Origin: Allodiplogaster sudhausi
Taxonomy: Eukaryota; Nematoda; Chromadorea; Rhabditida; Diplogasteridae
NCBI GenBank assembly: GCA_945643635.1
Contig: CALZFC010000017.1
Coordinates: 3,218,001 to 3,282,000 of the forward strand
Direction: 5' to 3'
Length of the DNA: 64,000 bases
Shown here: in pieces, positions 34,112 through 46,007 of the stretch
How the letters are laid out: every line of letters begins with the position of its first letter
How positions within the stretch are numbered: position 1 is the stretch's first letter
Position numbers and translations under genes: made by a program
Notes under the pieces: model-generated
What the model was told of the DNA's origin: nothing
The model's input: the letters and a program-made list of their open reading frames with translations, nothing else
The model's database searches: none

Positions 34112-34680
34112 GCTCTCTCGGTACGTATTGTTTTGTCCTCTCTTTGCTTCGCTCGAAGTGGCATGAATTTAGAGCAACTTCGGGTCCACAGAGCAAAGGG
34201 AGACCAGTCAACGCCTGGCTTTAGGCCTCTGATGTGGCCTGCGGAACGCAGTAAGTTGCGCTCCAGCTAGAACTTTTGAGCGTCGCAGGTTCGAATCCCT
34301 ACCGGGGCGAATGTTTTGCCTAGGAAAAATTAAGGAGAGTCAAGATCGGAGCTCAAAGTGGAGGATTGTTCAAAGCGAAGCAAAGAGAGGGCAAATCAAG
34401 ACGTAACACAGAGACCCACTTTCAAGGTCTAACAACTCTTAAAAGCCGTCAGTGTTCCCTAAAATTGTTTCGAGTTGGCTAACGTTATGGCTGGATGGAG
34501 CACTGGTATGCTTAGCATGTTCATGAGCCGAAGAGCCGGTGTTCGGTTCCTCTTTTGAGCTAATTTCTTCCAATTTTTTTGCAAGATTTTTTGCCATACC
34601 TTTTACACTTGTAGCATTAAAAGTATCTTCATAAGACAAAAGGATGCAAAATAGAGCTTGAAACTGTAATTTAAAGTTGT
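33749..34680. repeat. Inner inverted arms with two tRNA-like units
   Basis: Left 33749-34012 and right about 34225-34680 are inverted. Both read QFQALFCILLSYEDTFNAT on opposite strands. The right arm has a perfect B box GGTTCGAATCCC (34288-34299). The left arm has an A box TAGCGCAGTAGG on minus (33984-33995). This suggests a tRNA-derived SINE or Pol III segment within the arms. Confidence 0.55.
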
Positions 34681-34972
34681 TATACAGTTCGAGCAAGTGC
34701 CTTTATAAATTTCACTGAAACGATGACACATTCACACACTACTAATTGTGGTGTTCCTGCACCCCATATTCACAAGATTTTCCATTTTGGTGAATATGCA
34801 TTGTTTTGTAGAGTTTTTGAGCTTAATGGATGCAGAAGATTGCCCTGAAGACAGAAATAACAATGAATTCCGAAAACAAAAATGTTACAGGCCTTAATTT
34901 CGCTTGGCCTCTTTTGGCTATAGCCGCTATAGCCGCTATAGCATTGACCCCTGGCCGCTGAGCGGTACTGTA

Positions 34973-35677
34973 TGTGTCTGCTGTGATAGACATATGTACA
35001 TACATACATATGTGTGGTGACAAAAAATTCAGAATTCTTATCTAGTACTATTTGTGATTGCACTTCTTTTATTCAACCCCATGCCGGAAGCCAAAAAGAC
35101 GGGATATATTAAAAACAATTCGCGTGGAGTGCGCGAGGATTAGCTCCAATCCGATCCCCCGAAAATTCCAATTATTTTATCACCGAATTGTGCCTAACTA
35201 CGTTAAATGAACCTCGAACTATGCATCAAACATATGTAAGTAAGAAGTGTATTTCGTATCGAATTATTAAGTTTCTACACTGCACTTTAACCATCTCGCC
35301 ACATCGCATAAGAAGAAACCTCGTTTACATACATATGTAAGTGCATAAAACAAGACAAAGGTCATTCATGAAAAATCAACGCATTATGCACGAAAAGCCA
35401 TACAATTCATGCACCATTAATGTGCTTTACAAAGATGTCGTTAGCTTTGAGAATATGAAAGGTTCCCACTTCACATTCTTGCTTCAGCCAAAGCAGGTCG
35501 GCTCTCGCATTCGCTGTTCATTTCCTAATAGTTTTCGTTTAATGGTAAGATGAAAAAAATTACATTATAGTGATACAACGGATTTTCTGGGTAAGATAAC
35601 TATTATGATTATTTATTATCAATTTAAGAACTTAAACTATGTTTCTATTCAGCGACTTGCATTCATTCTCAAGAAAG
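34973..35677. other. Upstream part of the segmental duplication, copy 1
   Basis: Aligns with about 46180-46916. An open stretch at 35371-35550 (KPYNSCTINVLYKDVV) is conserved in the second copy (46584-46781) and ends at a possible donor (AAGCAG/gtcggc). It may be an upstream exon, but its phase does not join the downstream ATG frame. Confidence 0.45.
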
Positions 35678-37604
35678 ATGGCTGCGGAAAAGGGAGCAAA
35701 GACTCTTCCACCCGCAGCAGTTCCTCCAATGCGCCCTGCCGCTTTTCCAATGCGCCGCCTGTGCCACAGTGGAGAGTATCTTCTCCCGGACGGGTAAGCA
35801 GCAGCAGAAGAAGAAGAAGAGAAATAAGCAGAAAGCTCACATCAACTTTGAATTCGAACGCTCGCTTTTTTATCGCTGCGATAAAAATATCAACGCTGTC
35901 AATTGCGTGTCATTTGAGCATTATTTCAGGAATGAAATCGGTCGAATCAAGTTTCGATTGCCTCTTTTTAGCATAATCTAAATAAATTTTAGAGTCCGCC
36001 AATTGATCAGCTCATGCAAATAAATAAGGCGATGCATACTTAACGATATTTTTCGACCTGTGAAATACAACACGAGAATGCCAGCTTTCACTCAGGGTGA
36101 ACGCGGCAATTCGAACAAGCATTAATTATTTTTCGGTTGTAGTCCTCTAAGGGTTTTCTGTTATCTCAGGCCCATCACTGCTGAGGAGATTTTGGAGCGC
36201 GGACGCATTACGAGCGACGGTGTCATCAGCTATGCCATCTCCTTCCTTGAGGTCTTGGAGGAAAAGCCGAAGGGTTGCGTGGGCGAAGGCTACTGTATAG
36301 CGACGTCCTATGAAGAATTTCTTTTTAACCGGCTTTTTTGTAAAACTATTTGCAAAATAAATAAATTTTATAATTTTGAGAACAACGCCGACTTCACGCC
36401 GGTCTTCTGCACGTCCCTCGCAATGACGCCGTCCGACCAAAGTATCGTATCCAAGGTCGCACCCGAGAACCGTCGTGTTTCGCAGCAGCCAGCCAAAGAA
36501 GAGAGCGAGAAACCGACGAAGAAGGAGAGCAAGAAAGAGACGGAGATGGAGAGAAAGAAACCGACGAAGAAGGAGAGCAAGAAAGAGATGGAGGAGAGAA
36601 AGAAACCGACGAAGACGGAGAGCAAGAAAGAGATGGAGGAGAGAAAGAAACCGACGAAGAAGGAGAGCAAGGAAGCGACGAAGAAGGAGCGCGAGCATGC
36701 GAAAAAAGGCAACTCATGTGGCCTCACGAGGTAATTAAAACAAGTTACAATAATTATCACAATTATTACTTGTAGATACATCATTAAAGAAGGGCGATCT
36801 CCGAAAAATATTTAAAACGGGGTTGAATTACCGCGCTGCCCTGTGATTCCTCCCTCTCATTCTCGCGTGCTATTTCGCAGGTCGCACAAATGCGTGAAAA
36901 TAACACGCGCGAATGAGAGTACGAAGAGCCGCGGCAATTTGAAATATCGCATAATTTTTCGGTGATCGCCCTCCTTTAAATAATTAATAGCACTACGCGT
37001 CACAATATCATAATGTTTGCAGCTTCTCCGAGTGCACATTCCGCATCTGTAAGGTTCGTAGCTGATGGTAAAGATTCAGTATGATATGCTGATGGTGAAT
37101 CTTCGCGGTTGGACTCGTGGCACTTGTGCAGCGTTGTAATCTTTTTTAAAGCAAAGATTTTGAGCTGATTTCTTTGAATGATTTTATTTGTAATAAATAA
37201 ATAGTAATAATTTTGAATAAACCGCCAGGACCCATCGCGCGTCCAGGCGGTGCGCGTCTTTCGGCTGGCCGACGGCACCGAGCTGCTCCACTCGGAACTC
37301 GTGTGCGGCGGCGACCGATTCGAGGCGGTCAATCCGCGTGGAAGGCATAGATTGCATTTAAAAAAAAATAGATTTGAATTTCGCGCCATGAGCCGTTATT
37401 TTTTAATTCATTTTTTATTTAAATATAATTCTTTTCTCAATACCGGTAAATTTGTATAATTATAATTAAAAATTATCTACATTTCTATTTAATATGTCTT
37501 TAATTGTAAGCATTCGTCATCAAAAAATTTTTTTTTGTGCAAATTATTTCTGCCCTTTTTAGCAGAGGACGCTCTTCATTACTAAGAACGAAGGCGAGAG
37601 ATGA
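35678..37604 (+). CDS. Duplicated gene of unknown function, copy 1 (C-terminus altered)
   Basis: ATG at 35678 has a good start context (AAAGATGG) and follows a tctattcag acceptor by about 25 nt. Exons in phase: 35678-35793, 36170-36278, 36381-36730, 37023-37053, 37247- (or 37229-). Protein: MAAEKGAKTL, FPMRRLCHSGEYLLPDG, ITAEEILERGRITSDG, NNADFTPVFC, a Lys/Glu-rich repeat tract (KKPTKKESKKE type, about five units), GLTSFSECTFRICK, then FRLADGTELLHSELVCGGD. No known domain is recognised. Compared with copy 2 the LLEITDN donor region is lost at about 37345, and the last exon (37563-37604, QRTLFITKN) has TGA where copy 2 has TTA. So the end is probably degenerate. Confidence 0.6.
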
Positions 37605-39443
37605 ATGGCGAATAGGAGAAGCCTCCCTTCCTCAATCTGCACGCCTCTTGATGTATAAAGACTGCTGTTCTTTTGGCTCTTAGGCGCTTAGGTGAGGCTA
37701 CAGCATTGAGTTTGTATCACTGAATAAAGCAAAATATCTGAGTTTCATTAAAATTAAAAATTTGAATAAAAATAGAGTTACAATTCTGTTAGAATGTTCC
37801 ACATTATAATGCATTTGAGGGATCATAATCATCATTGAATGTGAATCAATTAGTCAAAGCAAATATGTGTCTATTTAAAATTAATAATAAAATATAAATC
37901 AAAACACAAAGAATGCAAAGACGACGAGGAATTCGAGGAATTTGTCGCTCGCAAGCAAGGACGATCAACTCTGAATGACCCGGACGAAGGTGACGAGGAA
38001 GATTTGCAGTGATTAGCACTGCCCGTTTCGAAGAGGTTCCTAGGAGGGCGTGGACGAAGTCTGCTAATTCACCCATTCGAGAGGTCTCTGACTTGCTGGG
38101 AATCGTCGACTTCACAAATGGGCCGTGAGAAGAAAAGAGAAGATTCAATTAGAGCAACATTTCTATAATGGCATACGCATTCGTATATGGTTGCATTATT
38201 TTCAATTACGGCAAGTTCTTTAGATGCAAACTGACACTCTTTCTCCTTTGTTTTCGGACATTGCATTCAAGGTCGGAGGAAAAAAAATGATTTGCCATAC
38301 TCTAAAAGTGCTCTAAAATTAGGACTGTCGAATCATTTTAGTTTCTTTTGTTTAAGAGTTCGGTTTATATTTTTTATAATTTATTTGAATGGAAACTCTT
38401 TAGTTATGACCCTTCGAGCATTTTCTTATTGCTTAAAAAAATGGCCTGCCAAACTCTAAACTTACTGACATTACTGTAGTTGTAATCTTTCGTCCTCGCC
38501 AGAAAAGGATAGATTACAAGGTTTTCTCGCTCTCACCAAATTGGCCTCTCACACAAGCGCCAGATATCGTACGGCGAGACGCTCTCGCCAGCAACCGCTT
38601 GCTGTATCTCTCACGAGTCCTCCGGGACTCTTTTATCTCTCTCACCTAACTCTCTCGCTGGTCGTACTCCTTTCTCAATCCTTCTTCCTTATCCTCACTC
38701 CTCTTCCGAACACCGCCGGAACCTGAAAGAAGGGGGACAGAGGGAACGACGACCAGCCGCAGAGATCCGAGAGAATCGAGATAAAGTAGTTGCGATGCGG
38801 GAACAACCAGAGAAGAACACGTAGAACACAGGAACTCATTTATTCTTGGGTAGGAGGGGGTTTATAAAGGGATGGAAGATGTAGTCCTTTACGGACAATG
38901 GGGTGTACTCAGGGAAGGATGATGCAGGTGTAATTATTCCCAATTTCCCTTGAATCCCAAAGTCACGTATTCTACTTATATACACATAACTCCACAATAA
39001 CTGTGATGGTGTGCAATTATTTCGAATTTCAAAATCGTAATAACTCAATAATTAAACGAATTAAATCAAATGATAAAAAAGGAAAGTGATGCGATTTGTA
39101 AGTTAGAGAAAAAAATATTTGTTGTTAATCTTTCGGAAGCTGACGAAATCGCGATGTCGACGAAGCTGCTGAAGCGAGTGCCATATTCGGTTTCAAATAA
39201 TAGATAACGCATTCGAAGATAGGTATGTAGCTCTTCCTAGCGCGATTTCAGTCATTCTTACTACTCTCCGTACAGTTGTTATATTCTATCTCAAATGAAG
39301 CGTGCAATTTGAAATGCCAAGTCGAGAGGTGGCAGAGTGGCGGATGAGTATTTCACCTTATTAGCCTCCTCATCAATATACTGCTGATCCTAGCCTAAGG
39401 ACACAGTGAAAGAAGATCGGAGCTTTTTATAAGGTGCGTAATA
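37605..39443. other. Non-coding spacer with an orphan module copy
   Basis: The stretch 37915-38115 is a copy of the module found upstream of the coiled-coil genes, here without such a gene next to it. 39300-39440 is similar to 31500-31620 and 45470-45600. The rest shows no gene. Confidence 0.45.
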
Positions 39444-40196
39444 GTGCTACACCTTTTCGCGGTTCCCGATTCCCAGCACGGTGAGCAGCTGACCGACATA
39501 CATAATTCAAGAAATTTGTATTGTATTTTCTTTGAATGTGAGGATTTTTTCAACGCCAAATTTTGTAATAGGTACAGGATTTGGAAAGCACATCAGAATG
39601 GAATGGCAACAGAAGAACACGCACGCACGAAGCAGCGCATTCTGCCGACCATGAGAGGCACATCACTGCAGCTTGGCAACATATGGCACGAGCACACGAA
39701 TCGAGCCACCAGGGTTCACACTAGTCTTCCTTCTGCCTCTTTCGTTTCCGCATGCTGGTCTTCCCTTTTTCCACCTAATATAACCTCCCCACTCGCTACT
39801 CAAGCCACACTTTTGTGTATTCCATTAGGCAAGATTTTTGCCATTCCACAGGCATTCAATAATCTCTCACTACCCTATCTCTCAGCCCTTTCCGTTCGAC
39901 AATCCTTGCCTTCCAGCCCTACCCTTCAGATTAGCTGCGAAGTTATCACGCAAAATATTGATTTTTTTTTAACAAATGGGAGCATGACATATCCTGACAA
40001 CACAACTACAAATAAAATAGTCGTCGCAGCGAATCTTCAATGTGTCCCAAGCAACAAGTCTCCAAATTTTCCATAAGATCAATGGAGAGAAAATAATGAG
40101 AAATAGTCAAGAAGAGGAGAAAAAATAAAGAGATCGGCAGAAAGATGAGTAAAACGATGGAGAGAAAGAGAAGTATCAGGGACGCTGAGAAGCTTC
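39444..40196. other. Long open frame of doubtful coding status
   Basis: A plus-strand frame of 210 codons (39444-40076) is open but has no domain or signal. A diverged, frame-broken relative lies at about 49740-49950 (DNA gaatcgagagaccagggttcac). Treated as repeat-derived. Confidence 0.35.
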
Positions 40197-40671
40197 TCAG
40201 CGTGTGAGCTTGAAGATTCTCTCGAACAGAGCTGTCTTCATCTCTCCCGAGAACTCGACGTATTCTCGCTTTCCCTTCAGCGTCATGTTTTCATCACATC
40301 ACATCACATGTTCGACCGTCTTCAGCGATTCCAGGCAGAGGAACTGAAAATACATAAAACAATCATAATCCTTTTTGAAACTGTAATAACAAAAGCAAAG
40401 TTGTTGTTTAGGCTTTTAGAGACTTTGATATGAAAAGAAAAGGATTGTAAAGTATGAAAAAAGCCTAAGCACATACCTGAAGACGTCCGAGGTGGTACTT
40501 ATCGGCGAGGAGGAGCTTCTTCTCGAATGGAATTCCGTTGCTCTCCGGTCCACAGAGGAACTGAGAGCACTCGCGCACAACCACGTCTATCATGAATCTG
40601 TCGCCGAGCCGGAGAACGCACTCGACTGTCTCGGCTAGAATGATCACAGCTATTATATTTGTGTAATGCTT

Positions 40672-40719
<48 letters not shown>

Positions 40720-41947
40720 ATATTTATATATTTAATTTAAAAAAATATATATTTTTTTTACCTGTGACCACCTTGCGAGGTGGATAGATGACGTGGAGAA
40801 GCTCAAGGAATTCTTCGAAGACAACCTTGTCAAGAATGATCTCCTTCTTGTCCTTCTCTACGGGGTCCTTGTAGAACTTCGCGTAGAAGATGGGCGAGAA
40901 TGTAGACAGATACTTAAAATATAAACGATTCTTTCAATTTTTTATAATTTAATCCGTTTGTAGTCTGATTGTGTAATCTGAAATCTGAATGGGAAAAAAT
41001 GAGAATGGAAAAAGAAGTAATCTGGAAACACATATGTAACTGATTCCTGAATGTTTGAATAAGGTTTAATATGTGATGCTTATCTAGTAAGCAAAATCGA
41101 CCTGCTTTCCGACATGAAGGCGCTTATCTCCGACGAGGAGAACAATATCAGTTATGTTCGGCTGAGGGGTTGAGAAGTCGTTGAGAGGTGTTGATCTATG
41201 TACATAGGAATATAAGGTGAGATTACATTGACCCCTATGTATATCCACGATGTAACAAAGCTTTCAAAATTAAGTTAGTATCATTAAATAGCGAATCAAA
41301 ATACATCATAATAATAAATATGAAAGAAGAAGCTAACTCTACCCCGATGGCATCCTTTACGGTTATCGAAGCCTCGATGGCAATTCCTCCATCAGCTCTG
41401 ATGAAGCCATTCTCCGAGTTGAGGACGTCGTCCCAGATCATAAACGAGGCAATTCCTTCCTTGTCTTCGTTCAATTTGAACGTTCTCGAGAACTGAAAAA
41501 GAGAACCAGAGATAATGAGAGTGGCTGGGGGTCCAGCTTTATTATAATTCCACGCATGTGCTCCCTAACCGTTTTGGAGTACGCGTTATGGCCGGCCTTT
41601 TGCGCCAGAAGAGTGACGGTTACGTTGCTGTCGCAGCTCCAATCAGTTTCCTGGCTTTCCGAGTTGCAAAAGATGAACACGGACAACATGTTCACATTGC
41701 CAGTACGCACCGAGCATTCAGCATTCACGGACAAGTGCCTGAAATGGACTGTCTGGTGATCTTGAAATTGTTTGAAATCGATTGAACAGCAAATGCTGCT
41801 AAATATACATACGGATACGCAAGCGAACTTATTTTCTTTAAAAGACACGTACCAAGGCGGACCGGCGATCCAGATTCGGGGCTACTCGACGCTCTCCTTC
41901 AGCTCGGCCAGCATTGGCACGTCCAGACGAAACAAACCACCGGCCAT
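40197..41947 (-). pseudogene. MATH-BTB protein gene with two in-frame stops
   Basis: ATG at 41947 reads MAGGLFRLDVPMLAELKESVE, then TAG (41884-41882), then PRIWIAGPPW. MATH exons follow: LSVFIFCNSESQETDWSC (about 41740-41560) and NEDKEGIASFMIWDDVL (about 41494-41344). BTB exons: ITDIVLLVGDKRLHVGKQ (about 41190-41105), YLSTFSPIFYAKFYKD (about 40920-40765) and VECVLRLGDRFMIDVVVREC with KKLLLADKYHLGRLQ (about 40640-40482). The last exon has ESLKTVEHVM, TGA (40301-40299) inside a TGATG repeat, then GEMKTALFERIFKLTR. MATH-BTB proteins are CUL3 adaptors, expanded in nematodes. Both stops lie in a frame otherwise matching the family, so this is probably a young pseudogene. Confidence 0.8.
40676..40740. 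repeat. (TA)n microsatellite in a BTB intron
   Basis: An uninterrupted to lightly interrupted TA repeat lies between two BTB-coding exons. Confidence 0.9.
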
Positions 41948-42867
41948 TGCTTCTACAAGGGGACACGGATGGTCCACTAGACAAACTGTCCTTATAATTT
42001 AATGATTAATTCATATAACGCAAATAAATTGTTAAAAGTGTTGCTAGAAATATGTTTAGATACTTGTTGAGAATTATGGCTTATGAACAAATATGAATTA
42101 ACTTATAAACTGATGGACGTTTGCATGTTGATATTTTGTTTCATGTTACACCGTATAAATTACTTGATTGATACTCTCCTGTTATACATAGAATACCCAG
42201 TACAGTGTCAAACGAGATATTAAAGTGAATCCGAAAAATACATGATCGAGTCAAAAATCACAGTGTTTAGCAATCGCCGAAATCCTTGATAGCTCATTAA
42301 GCCAGGGATGCAATAAGCCTACCAAACCTGGAAAAGTTTACTAATTCTCACTAGCGTTATGCAAAACTGTTTTTGAAACGCAAAGCATCACTTTAAGTAA
42401 ATCAACTAAACCTTCTACCCAATATAAACTACTTAAAGATGATCCGACACACTGAAAAAAAACATTCGTAATATATAGCGAAAGGACCAGGAATCTAATT
42501 CGTGAATAAAGCTGGGGTGGGTATTAGTGTGCCCAAAGGAAGCTTCGTAAAATATCGCAGCAGATAGCCGGCACATTTACTTTTTTCTGCAATTTTATGC
42601 ATGCTACCATGTAGTTTTTCAAGATTTTTTTCCGAAACTGTAGTTGTTATCTGTCTCTCAAACAGTCTGCTACACAATCTCCCTCATTCTCACGCTTGGT
42701 CTGTTCCTCGTTCGCGGGGTACTAATAACTTATAGCACTTAATGAAAGATGCTACTTCCCTCACTCACTCCCCTCTCTCTCTCTTTCTCTCTCTCTTTTC
42801 TCGTTCTGGCTCCCTCGCTATCCTGTGTATCTGGTCAGCCAATTACCATGGTTTTCTCAACGTCAGA
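41948..42867. other. Intergenic, no supported gene
   Basis: AT-rich, low-information DNA upstream of the MATH-BTB gene and downstream of the small membrane protein gene. A CT-rich run is at about 42770-42800. Confidence 0.45.
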
Positions 42868-43206
42868 TTAAGCTGCGTTTGGCCTTGTAGTGACCAAAAC
42901 AGCAGTGAAATAGAAGAGAATGCCAATAAAGATGGCAAGAGTCGATAATATAGCTAACCTGTAATCCGTGGTGATATAGTCGTAGCCGTCGGTTGTACCT
43001 GGAAGGGAGAGAGAGATTGATAGAGTGAGAGAGAGAGAGTAAGACATGTTTGCAACGTAAGAAACGGTATCTATGAAACGGTAAACGCCGTGACGTATTG
43101 TGAGCACGCGAAGCGCAAGACTGTCACCGCCATGGATGTTGTTTACGCGCTGAAGCGCCAGGGCTCTACGGATTCGGCGGATATGCCCGTTTCCTGGTCC
43201 ACTCAT
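42868..43206 (-). CDS. Small putative single-pass membrane protein (112 aa)
   Basis: A continuous frame from ATG at 43206 reads [20 protein letters not shown] and ends with a hydrophobic segment [20 protein letters not shown] followed by LVTTRPNAA and stop. A serine/leucine stretch from a CT repeat (about 43050-43005) may be an unspliced intron, but removing it at visible GT-AG sites breaks the frame. [14 protein letters not shown] precedes the membrane helix. Family not recognised. A real short gene is plausible because the end is clean and the tail is basic-hydrophobic, but comparative support is needed. Confidence 0.4.
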   Translation of the reverse strand: MSGPGNGHIRRIRRALALQRVNNIHGGDSLALRVLTIRHGVYRFIDTVSYVANMSYSLSLTLSISLSLPGTTDGYDYITTDYRLAILSTLAIFIGILFYFTAVLVTTRPNAA

Positions 43207-43334
43207 TCACTCGACCCGTTAATATTTACCCCGTTGCTGTTCAAAATCGACTGACGTTTTATATTTTGAGATTATTTACCTGTATTCTTTTGTCCTCTGA
43301 GATCTCTCACCGTTTGCTGGTGTGTACATTCAAT

Positions 43335-44737
43335 CTATGTATGAAAGAAAAATAAAAATGCATTAACCAGACGATTGTGGTCATGTACTTGCTCCTCTTG
43401 TCGCTCTTCTTCAGCGCGCATGACCTCGCGCGCGATCGCGTGCTCGAGCTCGGTAATCCGTATACGAAGGAGATCATTTCCATCCATTGAACGATCAGGG
43501 TCCTGAACGTCGATCTTACAGTATTAAGATAATAGCTGTCAGAGGAAAGCAGATGTTCTTTATCCTTTTGCTCTATCACTCTCTACCCTCTACATATCTC
43601 TCTCTCTCTCTCTATCTTCGTTCGAGCTTCGTTAGTGCTCGCTCTGTGCTCTCTCACTCTCTGACCGTCTGTCGCTCCTCTGTTCTCTCTTCTCCTCCTC
43701 CTCTTCCTCGCTCGTCGACCCCCTTGCTCTTCGATCTCAGACGTGCCAGTGCCGATTCAAGCTTTTCGATCTGCTGCTCAAGAAACTTGCGCGCTTCATC
43801 GTCTGAAGGAGTGTCGGATGTCTGAAGAAGACTCATCACATCTTCTCTCATTTTATCTCACAAGCATTCTCTCTCTCTCTCTCTCTCTCTATCTTTATAG
43901 AATGACTCTTATTTTGGCTGTATTTCTCTCTCCTAATCATACTCTGTAAACCTTGATAGTGTTGACGATGACCAGCTGTCCATCATTCTGCTGAGTATTG
44001 ACGGCTGGTTCCTTTTCCTCATCACTCACTCTCGCTTGTTTTAGTGCTTCATCGAGCTGCTTCTCTAGCTTGTCGAGGTTGACTTCGTTCCAGTCAGTAA
44101 AAGGAGGAGGACAGTGAAGTGCAATAAAGTTGTATTTTTCAATCAGATCGGGCAAATCTTTCCGCTTAATTTGTTCTAGAATGTCGATGCCAGGTTTCCC
44201 AGCAATGACTCCCGACAGACAAATATGCTCCTTTTTCGTTCCAGTCACAAGATCTTTTCCCATCTCATTGCGCTTCTTCTCGACTTTTTCAAAGACGCTT
44301 GTTACGTACGCTCTGTCCGCGCATGAAATGTCTTCACCAAGAACTCCGTTCAGCTTCCCAACTGCTTCGTTGACATCGCCGAAATCACGCTTATATCCCG
44401 ATGACTCGCCATTCTGCAGACGAATGAGCAGGTCGCGGTGCAGCTCGAGCGCTTCTCTGACCCGATGCCGTTTGTCGGTGAAAGCACGTAGATTTCTAAG
44501 GTTGTCTTCGGCTTTTCTGGCGGAACGGTCGAGATCGCGGTACGATTGAAACCAACTGCACGGTCTGAGTTCATTTAGTAGCATTCTCGCTTCAGCCGCC
44601 ATCTTTTCGAGCTCAGTAATGAAGGATGCAGGTGGGTAGATTGCTACGTTCTGCAAGACATTGTTGTTGACGCGTTGTAGAGTATCTAGCCGATCTCGAC
44701 AGTTCGCCATTCTCGAAACAGGGTCGTCGAGCGTCAT
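43335..44737 (-). CDS. Coiled-coil family copy C
   Basis: ATG at 44737 lies after an atatttttcag acceptor. Main exon (to about 43960): MTLDDPVSRMANCRDRLDTL, ALELHRDLLIRLQNGESSG, VIAGKPGIDILEQIKRK, LDKLEKQLDEALKQARV. Second exon (about 43834-43654): SDTPSDDEARKFLEQQIEKL and a Gly/Glu/Arg-rich tail. Third exon (about 43506-43335): LRIRITELEHAIAREVM and an acidic run, ending FLFFFHT. All frames are open. The helical, zipper, acidic-exon order is shared by copies A, B and D. Function unknown; no signal peptide. A module copy at about 44900-45120 lies upstream. Confidence 0.65.
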
Positions 44738-44899
44738 AAATGCTTGCCTCTGAAAAATATTTTAATTTTATAATGTTTTTAGTGCGGGTACATGCATACA
44801 TATGTACATATGTACAATGTATGTATGTATGCATGCACGAGTTATGACAAAGAAGGCGCGTTTACGTTTAAATTTAATAATAAAATAAAAACTAAAGAA

Positions 44900-45120
44900 A
44901 TGCAAGGACGAAGACTCGCTCGCTCAACTTTGGCTCGCAAGAAAAGACGACCAACTAGGAATGACCCGGACGAAGGTGACGGAGTAACATTCGATGTAAT
45001 TAGCGCTGCCCCATTTCGTAGAGCTTCTTAAGAGGGTGTGGACGGCGCTTGCTAATTTTAGAGAAAGAGAGACTCTCTCTGACTTGTTGGGAATCGTCAT
45101 CTTCACAAGAGGGCAGAAAG
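44900..45120. promoter_or_regulatory. Upstream module of coiled-coil copy C
   Basis: Carries GAATGACCCGGACGAAGGTG and ACTTGTTGGGAATCGTC. The minus strand is open and reads ANYIECYSVTFVRVIPS. Promoter or 5' exon role is inferred from its repeated position. Confidence 0.5.
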
Positions 45121-45662
45121 ATTTCGACCATTCGAAAAGATAACCACCGCCTTGATCAGGAGCGGTCTTTCTGCCTCGCTTGCAGTTCTAATCGATCTAC
45201 ATATGTACATAAATATATACATATCTTCAAAAGGATGTTCTGTTATAACGGCAAAATTTGAATGATTCGCCGAATGCTTTTTTTTTTTAGAGCGGTTTGT
45301 GGTCTTTCTTTTCGGATTGCTTTTCCTAGCGCGATTTACGTATATAGTATATAGTATGTACATATGTACGCGATATAGTATGTACATGTGTTTATATGTA
45401 TGCATGCACATTAGTCCTTCTATATCTGTCCTGCAAAGTTGTTTAGTTCTCTCTCAAAAAGGAACAACCTATTTGAAATGCCAAGTTTTGAGGTGGTGGA
45501 GAGGGGAAGAACATTACACCTCATCATCAGTAGCTTAAGGACACAATGCATGAAGGGGGCAGGTTTTTATTGGGTGCGCAATGATGCAGGCGGTGCTCAA
45601 TATCACAGATTGCGGTTAGCAGGTCAACGCTACATAGGGTGACACTGATGAGAGAGAGAGAA

Positions 45663-45695
<33 letters not shown>

Positions 45696-45910
45696 GAGGG
45701 AGAGAAAGAGAGAGAGAGAAAGAGAGAGAGATAGAGAGAGAGAAACAGAGAGGGAAAGAGAGAGAGACTGAGAGAAAGAGAGAGAAAGAGAGAATGAGAG
45801 ATGAATGGCATGCACTGACTTCTGCAGGTTTTTATTGGGTGCGCAATGATGCAGACGGTGCTCAATATCACAGCTTGCGGTTAGCAGGTCAACGCAGCAT
45901 GTGGTGAGAT

Positions 45911-45956
<46 letters not shown>

Positions 45957-45976
45957 CGAAAGCGAGAGAGAGAAAA

Positions 45977-46007
<31 letters not shown>

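Larger units (their letters stand above)
31989..34970. mobile_element. TA-flanked long-TIR transposon carrying a nested recombinase insertion
   Basis: Ends are CAGTACCGCTCAGCGGCC and its mirror, with TA on both sides (31987-31988 and 34971-34972). Outer arms are 31989-32270 and about 34694-34970. The arm continues as 33749-34012 on the left and about 34225-34680 on the right. So the left arm is split by a 1.47-kb insertion (about 32271-33748). TA duplication and CAGT ends fit the Tc1/mariner/pogo group, non-autonomous here. The paralogous segment at about 46170 has the same flanks without the element. Confidence 0.8.

Noticed and set aside
39444..40076. 210-codon plus-strand frame as a gene
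   Set aside because: No domain, no signal, and its relative at 49.7-50.0 kb is frame-broken. Probably repeat-derived.
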